From Poriferisulfidus sp963668445 (GTDB lineage Bacteria > Pseudomonadota > Gammaproteobacteria > Poriferisulfidales > Poriferisulfidaceae), in contig OY764335.1 of assembly GCA_963668445.1 (NCBI GenBank), positions 1 through 64,000 of the forward strand: DNA of 64,000 nucleotides, written 5' to 3'. The translations under genes were made by a program, and so were the position numbers. Numbering within the stretch: the first letter of the stretch is position 1; each line of letters starts with the position of its first letter. The notes below the pieces were generated by a model, which had not been told where the DNA came from, ran no database searches, and worked only from the letters and a program-made list of their open reading frames with translations. This document shows, piece by piece, positions 25,897-34,991 of the stretch.

Positions 25897-26949
25897 TTAG
25901 TAAACAGCGCTATCAACCCAACCTTTACTCGATAAAGCGCGAATCGCAATCTCAATCTGGTTTGGAGTAAACTGCCTCTTTCTCTTCCCCCAAGCATACA
26001 CACCTTTCACAACATCGGCAACATGCTTGGCTTCGGTATTGACTATAGTCCAGTGAACCGTAGAAAGCAACTCTAAACCAAAGGGAGTCTCAAAACCCGC
26101 AATCAACTCGGCAACCTTATCGAAGCGGCTTCGGGTCTCCGGATGTGCCTCCAAGTAGCGGTTCGCATCCTCAACGGAACCCGGGATAAGTTCTATCTCC
26201 TTATGCGGCAAATCGCCGCCATCCGCATAGCCTGAGATGTAATGGCCATCTATCGCATTCAGAACATGCCGCAGATTTTCAGCATAAGGTCCGTAAGAGC
26301 CTTTAGTGTAGGAAAGCTTCAGCGGCTCACCCACGCACTGCATGAAATACATAAGCTTATGGATTTCCAGCAATGTCACAAACGGCTCGAGCAAGCCACT
26401 TCTTAGGTAGCGGTCCATCAGGCCAATCAATGCCGCCCGGCCGGAAGTCATGCGCGGCACCTTCTTGCTACGCACAGCCTTCGAGCCCGGAACTCCGTCA
26501 GGCTCAAATATCGTCACAAGAACCTTCTCGCTTAATTTCCCCAAATACCTTTCCATCCGAAGCCGCACATCATTCCAATCAAGCCCTCCCAACCCGCTGC
26601 CCAACGGCGGAATGGCGACGGACCGAATATTGTGCTTGCAAATCTCTTCAACCAAAGCCTCTAGGCCGTCTTCAATATCCTTCATTCGGCTCATGCCGCG
26701 CCAGTGGCGTTTGGTCGGAAAATTGATGATGTAGCGCGGATTAGCCGTTTGGCCCGTCGCAATGACGAACATCTGCCCAGGCTTGACTTTCTTGCGCTGG
26801 CACGCTTCCTTGTATTTGTCGAAGTTCTCGGGGAAGTTTTTCTTGAACTGAAGCGCAATGCCACGCCCCATAACGCCGACGCAATTGACCGTGTTGACCA
26901 GCGCTTCGGCATCTTCCTTCAAGATGTTGCCCGTTTTATATTGGATCAT
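25897..26949 (-). CDS. darG: DarG: macrodomain antitoxin, DNA ADP-ribosylglycohydrolase
   Basis: Antitoxin of the DarTG system; removes ADP-ribose from thymidine in DNA and binds the toxin. The first approximately 155 residues are a macrodomain (TGNILKEDAEALVNTVNCVGVMGRG, then PPLGSGLGGLDW). A second domain of about 180 residues follows (KLMYFMQ...SYGPYAENLRHVL), as in DarG. A strong GGAGGAG site precedes the ATG. It lies 15 bases after the darT stop, in the usual toxin-first order. Confidence 0.93.
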   Translation of the reverse strand: MIQYKTGNILKEDAEALVNTVNCVGVMGRGIALQFKKNFPENFDKYKEACQRKKVKPGQMFVIATGQTANPRYIINFPTKRHWRGMSRMKDIEDGLEALVEEICKHNIRSVAIPPLGSGLGGLDWNDVRLRMERYLGKLSEKVLVTIFEPDGVPGSKAVRSKKVPRMTSGRAALIGLMDRYLRSGLLEPFVTLLEIHKLMYFMQCVGEPLKLSYTKGSYGPYAENLRHVLNAIDGHYISGYADGGDLPHKEIELIPGSVEDANRYLEAHPETRSRFDKVAELIAGFETPFGLELLSTVHWTIVNTEAKHVADVVKGVYAWGKRKRQFTPNQIEIAIRALSSKGWVDSAVY

Positions 26950-26964
26950 GAACTCCTCCCTACC

Positions 26965-27609
26965 CTAATAATACCAGTTTTTCTGAATGCTCACCACGGG
27001 AGATTCGGCTAGATTCTTCAGTGCCTCTTGAACCTCTCTGCGCACCCGTTCGGTATTAACTCCGATTCGCGTAATCAGGCCCCATGGAAAGCGTTTCTCG
27101 ATAAGAAATTCCGCCTGCTTGGCTTCCTTGACTTCCGGCTGTTGCCAAGAATTTTCGTAAACCGCTTTCCAGTCAATTTGGCCCAATTGCTCAAAACCAT
27201 CGTAATATTCAGCATAGTTCGATGCAGCATTTGACCTAGTGAAAGCCCAATGAAGCCCATTTTTCTTAGCCCATGATACCGCTTGCTCTAGGTCAGCTTC
27301 TAGATGCACGATCATGCCTTGTCCGCCAGAGTACGGCAACTCCTCAAGATTCCCTTTATGAATCACGTACAGCATCACGGACCGAGGGCAAAAGTTGAAA
27401 GGCACGCAATTGCCAACCATAAGGCCAGGGCAAGATTCCACTTCTTTGGCGCGGCGCCTAGACTTTACGCTGGGCAACCCGATAGAAGTTCCCGAAATCT
27501 TACGGTTTCTTGACTCCACATCAGACCATAGGAAACCATGCGCTACGATTGATGGCACACGATCAACATGCACGATATGGTATATCTTGGGCTCGGTTGG
27601 GTGGATCAT
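26965..27609 (-). CDS. darT: DarT: ssDNA thymidine ADP-ribosyltransferase toxin
   Basis: Toxin that ADP-ribosylates thymidine in single-stranded DNA. DarTG systems are known to protect against phages. The 214-residue protein opens PKIYHIVHVDRVPSIVAHG, has the arginine-rich KSRRRAKEV loop near residue 50, and the presumed catalytic glutamate E167 in KQAEFLIEKRFPWG. The ATG at 27609 is preferred over a TTG three codons earlier. Together with darG it closes the right side of the defence island. Confidence 0.92.
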   Translation of the reverse strand: MIHPTEPKIYHIVHVDRVPSIVAHGFLWSDVESRNRKISGTSIGLPSVKSRRRAKEVESCPGLMVGNCVPFNFCPRSVMLYVIHKGNLEELPYSGGQGMIVHLEADLEQAVSWAKKNGLHWAFTRSNAASNYAEYYDGFEQLGQIDWKAVYENSWQQPEVKEAKQAEFLIEKRFPWGLITRIGVNTERVRREVQEALKNLAESPVVSIQKNWYY

Positions 27610-27698
27610 GTCGGCCAAATCCCTTGCGCTCCATCATAGGACATCTTAAGACCAGCCCTGAGTACCCCATCGATTTATACCGGACACCCACAGTATGC

Positions 27699-29102
27699 TC
27701 AGAACACGTACTGCCCGCGTAGCGACCAGGCATTGCCGTCGCCCGCCTTGCATTTATCGAAGGATGTCCTCTGATCCTGCCCGTTCACTCGGATCGTGCC
27801 GAAGCAGCCGTCTAGTTCCGCCATCACGTAGTTGAGCATGAACCGCACGCTGGCGGCGGCCTCCCAGTTCACGCCCAGCACCAAGCGCTCCAGTTCCGCG
27901 GACAGCGCCCGCCCTGGAATGTCCACCCCGGCATCTTCCCAGCGCGCCACCACTTCCCATGCGCCGTATTCGTGCTTCGGATGGATCTTCGTGAACATGC
28001 CGCTCTTGTACTGGTAGCCGCGGCTCTCGCCGGTCAGCACGTACGACGCCTGCGCATAGAACCCGTCCATCTCCATGCCGAAGCCTTGGCCGAAGCCGTC
28101 GGAATCGATGTCCAGATATTCGCCCTGCAGCGAGAACGGCCCGTGCAGATACGCCAGTTCCAGTCCATGCAAATCGATGTCGCCCGTGGCTTGGACGCCG
28201 GTCTGGAAGGCCGCCCCGGCATTCACGCCGAAGCCCGTCTCCATCTGGAACTTGCCGCCTTTCAAGTCCACGCCGTAGAACGTGGCCCCGGCATGCAGGA
28301 TGCCGTCCTCGCCGATGCCAGGCGCAATGGACCAGCGGGCCCCGAAGCCGTACACGTCGGAGCCATCAGGCTCTTCCTCCTCGTTGTCGTAGAACCCGAC
28401 CAGCGCGCTCATCGGCACGCCGAAGCCCTTGCTCGCGAATCCGGCTTCGATGCCGCCGAACTTGGGCCGGTCGCGCAGGGTCGGGCCCGCGAAGTCGAAC
28501 AGCAGCGAGCGTTCGATAGTGGATGCCCAATTGATGCTGGTGCGGTCCTCCAGAAGGATCGGGCGCTTGTCCCGGCCGAGTTTGACGAACCAGGGGCCGT
28601 CCGCGTACTTGAGGTACACCGAGCCCAGAAAGGCCTTCTGGGTCTCGTGGCGGATGTTGCCCGCCATCAGGTACGACCAGTGCTTGCCCGCATTGCCGAT
28701 CATCACGAGCTGCGCGCGGCGGATCTTGTTCTCTTCCGCATTCGACCCCCAGAACGCGTCGTAGGAATCGTGGTCGAGGAAGAGCCGTCCGAGGATCCGG
28801 AACGAATGGCCCCGGTCGGACTTGATCCGGAGGCCGCCGCCAGTCGTCGCGATCGTGAGGTCGCCGCCGGTCGAGCGCACCGGCGGCCCTTTCGCAGCCG
28901 CATCCTCCTGCGTGCGCCGCACGGATTCGATCTTCTTGGCCACGGCGTCCAGTTGCTGCTGCATGTCCATCAGCATGGCCTTCAGCTGCGCGTTGTCGCG
29001 CTTGAGCTGCTCGATTTCCGTGTCCGACGCGAGCGCCTCGCCGGCCGGCCATGCCATGGCCAGAGCCATTCCCGCCGCCGCGATGCTTCTTGTTCCGTTC
29101 AT
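27699..29102 (-). CDS. OprO/OprP-type outer-membrane porin
   Basis: A 467-residue porin of the phosphate-selective family by its pattern. It has a signal peptide ending GEALA (about residue 25) and a coiled-coil segment (about 28-62, DTEIEQLKRDNAQLKAML). A long beta-barrel follows, with alternating aromatic strands and the typical C-terminal phenylalanine (LRGQYVF). The start MNGTRSIAAAG has an AGGAG site. Substrate is not known from sequence; phosphate or other anions are possible. Confidence 0.85.
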   Translation of the reverse strand: MNGTRSIAAAGMALAMAWPAGEALASDTEIEQLKRDNAQLKAMLMDMQQQLDAVAKKIESVRRTQEDAAAKGPPVRSTGGDLTIATTGGGLRIKSDRGHSFRILGRLFLDHDSYDAFWGSNAEENKIRRAQLVMIGNAGKHWSYLMAGNIRHETQKAFLGSVYLKYADGPWFVKLGRDKRPILLEDRTSINWASTIERSLLFDFAGPTLRDRPKFGGIEAGFASKGFGVPMSALVGFYDNEEEEPDGSDVYGFGARWSIAPGIGEDGILHAGATFYGVDLKGGKFQMETGFGVNAGAAFQTGVQATGDIDLHGLELAYLHGPFSLQGEYLDIDSDGFGQGFGMEMDGFYAQASYVLTGESRGYQYKSGMFTKIHPKHEYGAWEVVARWEDAGVDIPGRALSAELERLVLGVNWEAAASVRFMLNYVMAELDGCFGTIRVNGQDQRTSFDKCKAGDGNAWSLRGQYVF

Positions 29103-29316
29103 CCCTGCTCTCCTTTCGGCAGCCGTCTCCATCCTAGCAATGCTCGCCGTCAGGCATTAAGCAAAAAAGGCCGCCATGCAGCCCCCGTGCGCCCCCCGAC
29201 GCGTTGCTCGAACCTTCGCGCCATGCGACCCGAAAAGCATCCAAGTGCCATGCCCGATGCGGCAAGCATGTTAGCACACGCACGGCGGTGCGTTTGGAAT
29301 GGCCGCGCCCTTTCGG

Positions 29317-30198
29317 CTACGGCCCGAACCGGCGTATGACGGCCAAGCGGAAGAGATCCAGCCGGTGCTCGATCTTGTGCACGCACGGCCGGCGCGGTCC
29401 GCCGCGTCCGCAGGTGTTGTTGCCGGAGTGGTTCACGCGGTAGTCGTTCTCGCCGAAATCCAGATGCAGCGCCTCGAACCGCAGCATCCAAGCATCGGCC
29501 AGCGGCGCTTCGACGCCTGCGCCGAGAACCCAGCCGACTTCCGTCGACCGGTTGCGAAACGAATCGTCGGGGTCCACGGCGCCGTCGGGCACGGCTTGGC
29601 TGTAGTCGATGTCGGTCACCGCATCGGCGATGCGGGCGACCGCCACGCCGCCCGTAACGAACAGCGTGGCGCGGTCGAAGGCCTTCCAGAGGCCGATGCG
29701 CGCCGTCGCGATCCAGCGGAACCCCGACACGGCCGTTTCGTCCAGCCCGCCGGGGTCAAGCTGGTTGGTGGCCGCATGCAGGTCGCCGAAGATGCCGCCG
29801 ACTTCGATCCGCAGCGGCATGCCGGCGGCGGCGAACTCCTTCCCTGCCACCGCGCCGGCCACGAATCCGGCATCCTCGTAGTCGGTCTGCGCGCCGGGGT
29901 TGCCCCAGTTCGAGAAGCCGTCGACGTCCGTCAGGCGGCTGTCCATGCGCCCCGACCCGGCGAAAGCACCGGCATAGGCTCCCCCCCAAGCCCAAGCGAA
30001 GCCGTCGCCGGCCTGCGCCGCGCCGCAGGCCGGAAAGCCGAGCAGGACGGCCAGCACGATTTGTGCGCCGCGGCGGCGAAAATCGAATGCGGTCGGTTCT
30101 CTTATCGTTGCGTGCGCGGCGGGCCGTACATCCGGCAGGAATTCCGGAGAATGCCCATTGTACGGCAGAGGACTGCGGCCGCACCAGAGCCTTGCCAT
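29317..30198 (-). CDS. Outer-membrane beta-barrel protein (opacity/OmpA-barrel-like)
   Basis: A predicted surface barrel. After a hydrophobic signal-like segment (AQIVLAVLLGFPACGAAQA) comes an approximately 230-residue part with repeated strands (WGGAYAGAFAG, FVAGAVAGKEF, RWIATARIGLWKA, GWVLGAGVEAPL) typical of small porin-family barrels. The start is uncertain: the ATG at 30198 leaves about 45 residues before the signal region, and a TACAAT on the same strand inside that part could be a promoter, so the true start may be a rarer codon downstream. Function unknown. Confidence 0.65.
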   Translation of the reverse strand: MARLWCGRSPLPYNGHSPEFLPDVRPAAHATIREPTAFDFRRRGAQIVLAVLLGFPACGAAQAGDGFAWAWGGAYAGAFAGSGRMDSRLTDVDGFSNWGNPGAQTDYEDAGFVAGAVAGKEFAAAGMPLRIEVGGIFGDLHAATNQLDPGGLDETAVSGFRWIATARIGLWKAFDRATLFVTGGVAVARIADAVTDIDYSQAVPDGAVDPDDSFRNRSTEVGWVLGAGVEAPLADAWMLRFEALHLDFGENDYRVNHSGNNTCGRGGPRRPCVHKIEHRLDLFRLAVIRRFGP

Positions 30199-30290
30199 GA
30201 AGACGCCGATGGGGTACATTAGCGAGAAATTGCCGAGCGCCAAGGATTTCCAGTATGTGTTGAACCCGTGCATCGCGCTTGAGATCGTGC

Positions 30291-30296
30291 TATAAT
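30291..30296 (+). promoter_or_regulatory. Extended -10 promoter of the STAS operon
   Basis: TGC-TATAAT about 35 bases before the first possible start of the STAS gene. The TG dinucleotide makes it an extended -10 element, which may explain why no good -35 is seen. Confidence 0.6.
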
Positions 30297-30330
30297 CCCG
30301 CCGCTGAGACCGCCTCACAGGAGTAGCATT

Positions 30331-30690
30331 ATTTCTGATCATCAGTTCGAACTGCAGGCCGAAGAGCTTGGAGGGGCGCTTGTGATCCGCGTGTCGGGGC
30401 GCATTGACGGCGTCAATGCGCAGGTCTTCCAGACCGACCTGGATCAGCAGGCCACCGACTCCGCAGACAGCCATGCCGTCATCCTCGATCTTGAAAACCT
30501 GACCTACATCAGTAGCGCAGGCCTGCGTTCCGTATTGCTGCTGGCCAAGTCTCTCAAGGGGAAGAGCAAGCAGTTCGCGCTGTGCGCTCTGCCGGATTCC
30601 ATTCAGGAAATCATTGAGATTACGGGATTCGACAAGATCATCGCCATCCATGCCTCTCGCGACGATGCCGTCGCAGCCGCCAAGCGTTAG
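30331..30690 (+). CDS. STAS-domain anti-sigma-factor antagonist (RsbV/SpoIIAA-like), probable AUU start
   Basis: A 119-residue STAS protein of a partner-switching pathway. The phosphorylatable serine lies in the conserved YISSAGLRSVL (middle of the protein). The conserved N-terminus (HQFELQAEELG) aligns with the next STAS protein but has no ATG, GTG or TTG before it. The first standard codon, a GTG at 30382, would remove the first beta strand. An AGGAG at 30319-30323 sits 7 bases before ATT at 30331, so initiation at AUU is likely. It is followed 36 bases later by a second STAS gene. Confidence 0.82.
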   Translation: MSDHQFELQAEELGGALVIRVSGRIDGVNAQVFQTDLDQQATDSADSHAVILDLENLTYISSAGLRSVLLLAKSLKGKSKQFALCALPDSIQEIIEITGFDKIIAIHASRDDAVAAAKR

Positions 30691-30726
30691 GAAGGCGCCC
30701 CCTCCCCCTTGATATGAGGAGCCGCC

Positions 30727-31092
30727 GTGCCCAACATTGAAGGCCACCAATTCAGCTTGCAGTCGACGGCGGAAGGCCGCACGCTGCATATTGTTCTGGA
30801 AGGCCGCATCGACAGCATCAACGCCGAGGATTTCGGAACCCATCTGAACTGGGAGCTTGACGGCCACGACGACCGTGCCATCATTCTGGATTTCGGAAAA
30901 ATATCCTACATCAGCAGCGCCGGGCTGCGCGTCATCCTTCAGGTCGCCAAAGATCGCAAGGGCTTGAAGAACCGCCTCATGCTATGCGGCGTGCCAGACT
31001 CCGTGATGCAGATCATCAAGATCGCCGGCTTCGACCGGGTGATCGACATCTTCTCGGACGCCGCCACGGCCGCCACCACCTGCAAGGATTAG
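30727..31092 (+). CDS. STAS-domain anti-sigma-factor antagonist, second copy
   Basis: A 121-residue STAS protein similar to its upstream neighbour, again with the target serine in YISSAGLRVIL. GTG start with GAGGAG about 8 bases upstream. It probably binds the RsbW-like kinase encoded on the other strand when unphosphorylated. Its stop overlaps the end of the sensor kinase gene by 4 bases, so the two operons are convergent. Confidence 0.9.
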   Translation: MPNIEGHQFSLQSTAEGRTLHIVLEGRIDSINAEDFGTHLNWELDGHDDRAIILDFGKISYISSAGLRVILQVAKDRKGLKNRLMLCGVPDSVMQIIKIAGFDRVIDIFSDAATAATTCKD

Positions 31093-33335
31093 GCCGCCGT
31101 ATCGCCGGCCTTCTCCTCGCCGGCCGACGCCGACGCCAGCACCTCGCGGCTCTGCTCGCGCGGCAGCGCGACGATCATTTCGGTGTATTCGCCGGCCTGC
31201 GTGTCCACGCGCAGCTCGCCGCCGTGCTCGCGGATGATGTCGCTGGACAGCGACAGGCCCAGGCCCGTGCCTTGGTCCGGCGGCTTGGTCGTGAAGAACG
31301 GATTGAAGATGTGCTCGAGCGCGGACTTGGGAATGCCGCAGCCGTTGTCGCGGACCCGCACCTCGACCATCTCGCCGGCGAGTTTCGTGCTTAGCTGCAG
31401 CGTCGGCCGGTACGCCTGTGCCGCCTCGCCGCCTTCGGCCTTCAGCTGCGTGCGCCTCTCGTTGGTCGCATAGCACGCATTGGTCACCAGATTCAGGAAG
31501 ACCCGGCCCAGATCCTGCGGCTGCACCACGATCTCGCCGATATCTTGCGCGTAGTCCTCTTGGATGTCGAGCTGGAAGTCGCTGTCGGCGGCCCGGGCGC
31601 TGTGGAACGCGAGCATCGCATGCTGGTTCAGCAGCACATTGATGTCGGCAGCGTGCCATTCCCCGGCCCCGCGGCCCATCTTGAGCATGTCGATCACGAT
31701 GCGGTTGGCGCGCGTGCCGTGCTCATGGATGCGCTTGAGGTTGTCGGTCAGATCCTGCGCGATCTCCTCGACCAAGCCCGGATCGTACGCCTCGTCCGAA
31801 TCCGCGGCTTCGCCCTGTGCGGCCTCGCCTTCCGCTTCGGCAGCCTCCGGCTGCGGCTTGGCCTTCGCCACTTCCTCGAGCATTTCCTGGAGCAGGTCCT
31901 GCGAGACCTCCGCGAAGTTCATGACGAAGTTCATGGGGTTCTTGATTTCATGCGCGACGCCCGCCGTCAGTTCGCCGAGCGCGGCCAGCTTCTCCTGCAT
32001 CACGATCTGGTCCTGCGCATGCTCCAGCTTCTCGTTGGTGCTTTCCAGCTCCTGATTCTTATCCTTGAGTTCCTCGGCCAGCACCTCCACCATGTTGAGG
32101 CGCTGCATCTCCAGCGTATTCTTGCGGAACACTTCCAGCGCTTCGGACAGGCGCGCGATTTCGTCCTGGCCGTCGATATCGACGGTCGCTTCCAGTTCGC
32201 CGCCGGCCATGTTCTGCATCTGACGCGAGAGCCGTTCCAGGCGCCGGATTAAGCGCCGCTGCACGAACAGCCAGCCGAGCAGAATGGCGCCGATGATGCT
32301 GGCGGCATTGAGGATCAGCAGGAAAAACGTGCTGGCCGCGGTCACGCGCGCCGCCCTGTCTACCATGAGTTCGGTCACCGCGCCGTGCTGCGCCACGATG
32401 CTTTCGACGCGGGCGACGATTTCCGTCCCCTGCATCCGTCCGGAATGCAACAGGTCGGACAGATTCTCGGCGGCGGCGAGTTCGCGGCCGTGCACTTCGA
32501 AGCCGTTGCCGCTGCCGCGGCCGACCTCCAGCAGCGCGGCGAAGGCCGCTTCCAGCGGGTCGTGCGCCGGATAGTCTTCCAGCGCCTCCAGCGACCGCTC
32601 GATGTTGTCGACCGTCGCGTCGAACTGCTCCTGCAGCGGCTCCAATAGCGCCACATCCTTCACGGCGAACGCGGTCGACAGTTGCTGCGCCACGATGGCC
32701 GCCGATTCGCGCAGTTCGACCAGATGGCGGTACGATCGGAATTCCGCGGCGGAAAAGTGTCGGCTGCGGGCGGCCGGAGCCTCCGCCATCGTGCGGTGGC
32801 CGGTGAGCGTATAGAACAGCTGATTGTCGATCTCTTCGCTCAGCAGCATCATGAGCTCGGCCTGCTCGTGATGCAGCTTGTCCTTCAGCGCGAGGTGGCG
32901 GCGCTGCAGCCCGAAGAGTTCCTGCACGATCTGCTTGATCTCGACGATGTTCCGGCTCAGGCGGTCGCGGCTGGCGAGGATTTCCTGCATGGCGGCGGTC
33001 TCCTCCCGATTCCTGGAAAACTCGGCCAGATGCCGGTTCAGATCCTCCTCCTGCTTGCCGACCATGGCGGCGATCGTGTCAAATTCCTTGGGCGTTTCCG
33101 CTGTCACCAGTTTCGGCGCCGCGGATGCCAGCGAGGCGGTTCCCTGGGCGACCGCGAAGGCCGACATCATCTGCGGGATGTTCTCCTCGCTGAGGCTGAG
33201 CTGCATGTCGCCGATGTGGTCCAGAATGTACAGGGTCAGCAGGCTGATGAGGCCGATCAGCATGACGGCGCCGCCGAAACTGATGTACAGCCGGGTCGAG
33301 ATTTTGCCGAACAGATTCGCCACCGAGCCCTTCAT
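31089..33335 (-). CDS. Sensor histidine kinase, TorS-like sensor region
   Basis: A 748-residue membrane kinase. Transmembrane helices near residues 17-40 and 335-357 enclose a long all-helical periplasmic region of TorS type. A HAMP segment, a coiled coil, a HisKA domain (phospho-His in VAHEIKNPMNF) and a HATPase domain (N-box TNACYATNE, G-boxes RDNGCGIP and GTGLGLSL) follow. No receiver domain is attached. It overlaps the binding-protein gene by 4 bases, suggesting that this protein presents the signal, as TorT does to TorS. The REC-PP2C protein in the same operon is its likely phosphorylation target. Confidence 0.88.
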   Translation of the reverse strand: MKGSVANLFGKISTRLYISFGGAVMLIGLISLLTLYILDHIGDMQLSLSEENIPQMMSAFAVAQGTASLASAAPKLVTAETPKEFDTIAAMVGKQEEDLNRHLAEFSRNREETAAMQEILASRDRLSRNIVEIKQIVQELFGLQRRHLALKDKLHHEQAELMMLLSEEIDNQLFYTLTGHRTMAEAPAARSRHFSAAEFRSYRHLVELRESAAIVAQQLSTAFAVKDVALLEPLQEQFDATVDNIERSLEALEDYPAHDPLEAAFAALLEVGRGSGNGFEVHGRELAAAENLSDLLHSGRMQGTEIVARVESIVAQHGAVTELMVDRAARVTAASTFFLLILNAASIIGAILLGWLFVQRRLIRRLERLSRQMQNMAGGELEATVDIDGQDEIARLSEALEVFRKNTLEMQRLNMVEVLAEELKDKNQELESTNEKLEHAQDQIVMQEKLAALGELTAGVAHEIKNPMNFVMNFAEVSQDLLQEMLEEVAKAKPQPEAAEAEGEAAQGEAADSDEAYDPGLVEEIAQDLTDNLKRIHEHGTRANRIVIDMLKMGRGAGEWHAADINVLLNQHAMLAFHSARAADSDFQLDIQEDYAQDIGEIVVQPQDLGRVFLNLVTNACYATNERRTQLKAEGGEAAQAYRPTLQLSTKLAGEMVEVRVRDNGCGIPKSALEHIFNPFFTTKPPDQGTGLGLSLSSDIIREHGGELRVDTQAGEYTEMIVALPREQSREVLASASAGEEKAGDTAA

Positions 33336-34552
33336 CGCGCCCTCCGCTGCTCAATCAGCCGGGCGACCAGCCCGGGTACATCGGTCAGCGCCGAGACCGG
33401 CACGAACTCGCCGTCCTGGCCGATGGCCGTCAGGAAGACGCGGTCCGAGCCCTGGTTGTCGCCCGAGCCGTAGTTCAGGACGAAGCCGTCCAGATCGATG
33501 GCGCCGCCGGTCTGCAGCGCCGCCAGCAGGCAGTGCCGGTCCACTTGCGCCCCACACTGGCCGACGGCATGCGCCACCAGCCGCCCCGCCAGATAGCCTT
33601 CAAACGAGACGAAGCCCGGCACCGCGTCCGGGTCGTGGGCCTTCAGCGCGGCGCGGTACTGCGCCGACGCGCGCATCGCGTCGCCGGTCGGGAACGGCAC
33701 CACCTGCGTCACCAGAATGCCGGTGCCGATCGTGCCCAGTTCCGCCTTCAGGGCATTGCTGCCCACGAACGACAGGGCCATGAACACGGGGTGCATGCCG
33801 AGATGCCGCGCCCACTTGATGAGCATGGCGGCCGGCTTGTACGGCCCGATGATGATGACGGCCTCCGGGTCGTGCCCGCGAATGTCCAGCAGGGCCGTCT
33901 TCACCGCCAGCGTGTTGCGGGGGAACACGCCCATGCCGAAGAAGCTCATGCCGCGCCGGTTCAGCGCCCGGCGCACGCTGTGGAAACCGGCATGGCCGAA
34001 GGAATCGTCCTGGTACACGATGGCGATGCGCTCGACGCCGAGGTCCTCAGTCAGCCGCTTCACCATTTCTTCGGCTTCCTGATAGTACGAGGCCCGCAGG
34101 TTGACGACCAGCTGGTGCATGCGGTCGCGCAGGTATTCCGCACCGGTCATCGGCGCCAGGTACGGCACGCCTTCCTCTTCCGCCACCGGCACCGCCGCCT
34201 TGGACGTCGGGGTGCCGACCGCCCCGATCAGCGCGAACACGCCCCGCTCGATCAGCTGCCGCGTGTTGGCGATGGCCGCTTCCGGCTCGTACGCATCGTC
34301 CAGCGACTGCAGCTCCAGCCGGCGCCCGGCGATGCCGCCGCGCTCGTTGGCTTCGCGGAACGCCGCCAGAATGCCCATTTGCATGCTGGTGCCGAGTTCA
34401 CCGGCCGGCCCGCTGAATGCGGCGGACTGGCCGAACAGGATGCGGTCCTCGGTCACGCCCGGCGACGCTTCGCCCGAGGCCGTCCCCGCCGGCAGCATGG
34501 CCGCGAATGCGAGCGCGCCGAAGCGGCAGAAGAACCGGCGTCGTTCCGGCAT
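33332..34552 (-). CDS. Periplasmic substrate-binding protein (Leu/Ile/Val-type, Peripla_BP_6)
   Basis: A 406-residue exported protein with a signal peptide (RFGALAFAAMLPAGTASG) and a type I periplasmic binding fold: ILFGQSAAFSGPAGELG at the start of the mature part, then LIGAVGTPTSKAAVPVA and AIVYQDDSFGHAGF. No permease or ATPase genes lie nearby, so a sensory rather than a transport role is likely, feeding the overlapping kinase gene. It lies 5 bases after the RsbW-like gene. Confidence 0.87.
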   Translation of the reverse strand: MPERRRFFCRFGALAFAAMLPAGTASGEASPGVTEDRILFGQSAAFSGPAGELGTSMQMGILAAFREANERGGIAGRRLELQSLDDAYEPEAAIANTRQLIERGVFALIGAVGTPTSKAAVPVAEEEGVPYLAPMTGAEYLRDRMHQLVVNLRASYYQEAEEMVKRLTEDLGVERIAIVYQDDSFGHAGFHSVRRALNRRGMSFFGMGVFPRNTLAVKTALLDIRGHDPEAVIIIGPYKPAAMLIKWARHLGMHPVFMALSFVGSNALKAELGTIGTGILVTQVVPFPTGDAMRASAQYRAALKAHDPDAVPGFVSFEGYLAGRLVAHAVGQCGAQVDRHCLLAALQTGGAIDLDGFVLNYGSGDNQGSDRVFLTAIGQDGEFVPVSALTDVPGLVARLIEQRRAR

Positions 34553-34557
34553 GGGAG

Positions 34558-34980
34558 CTACAGCTCCTTGATCATGGTCAGGCGGTTCCGTTCGCCATCG
34601 CGCCGGTAGCGCAGTTCGTCCATCATCTCCTTGGCCAGCGCCACGCCGGCCCCGCCGATGCCGCGCTCTTCGAGCGGACTGTCGGCATCCATCTGCGGCG
34701 CCTCCTGCAGCGGGTTGAACGGAAAGCCGTCGTCCACAATTTCCACAGTGACGGTGTCGCCTTCGCACGCCAGCACGATCTCGACCTGGTGCTCCGCGTC
34801 GTCGTCGTGCGCGTAGCTGACCACGTTGGTGAAGAGCTCCTCGAGCGACAGCTGGATCTGGAACAGCGCGTCCGGCGGCAGTTCGTGCTGCTCGGCGAAC
34901 TCCAGCAGCGCGGCTTCGAGCGTACGGATTTCCTCGATGCGGTTGGGGAGGATCAGGGTGCGCGAGGCGGACATCGGCAT
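34558..34980 (-). CDS. RsbW-like anti-sigma/serine-kinase (HATPase_c_2)
   Basis: A 140-residue GHKL-type ATP-binding protein. LSLEELFTNVVSYAHD is the N-box, EIVDDGFPFNPL the first glycine box and ERGIGGAGVALAKEMMDEL the ATP-lid region. Such proteins phosphorylate STAS partners on serine and hold a sigma factor or another target. It lies between the phosphatase and binding-protein genes. No sigma factor gene is present in the window, so its output partner is unknown. Confidence 0.88.
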   Translation of the reverse strand: MPMSASRTLILPNRIEEIRTLEAALLEFAEQHELPPDALFQIQLSLEELFTNVVSYAHDDDAEHQVEIVLACEGDTVTVEIVDDGFPFNPLQEAPQMDADSPLEERGIGGAGVALAKEMMDELRYRRDGERNRLTMIKEL

Positions 34981-34991
34981 TCCCCCGGGCG

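Noticed and set aside
30199..30867. Upstream extension of the beta-barrel frame into the STAS genes.
   Set aside because: It overlaps two clear STAS genes on the other strand and has no barrel-like or signal sequence.
33332..34552. A complete branched-chain amino acid ABC transporter.
   Set aside because: Only the binding protein is present; no permease or ATPase genes are nearby, so a sensory role is favoured.
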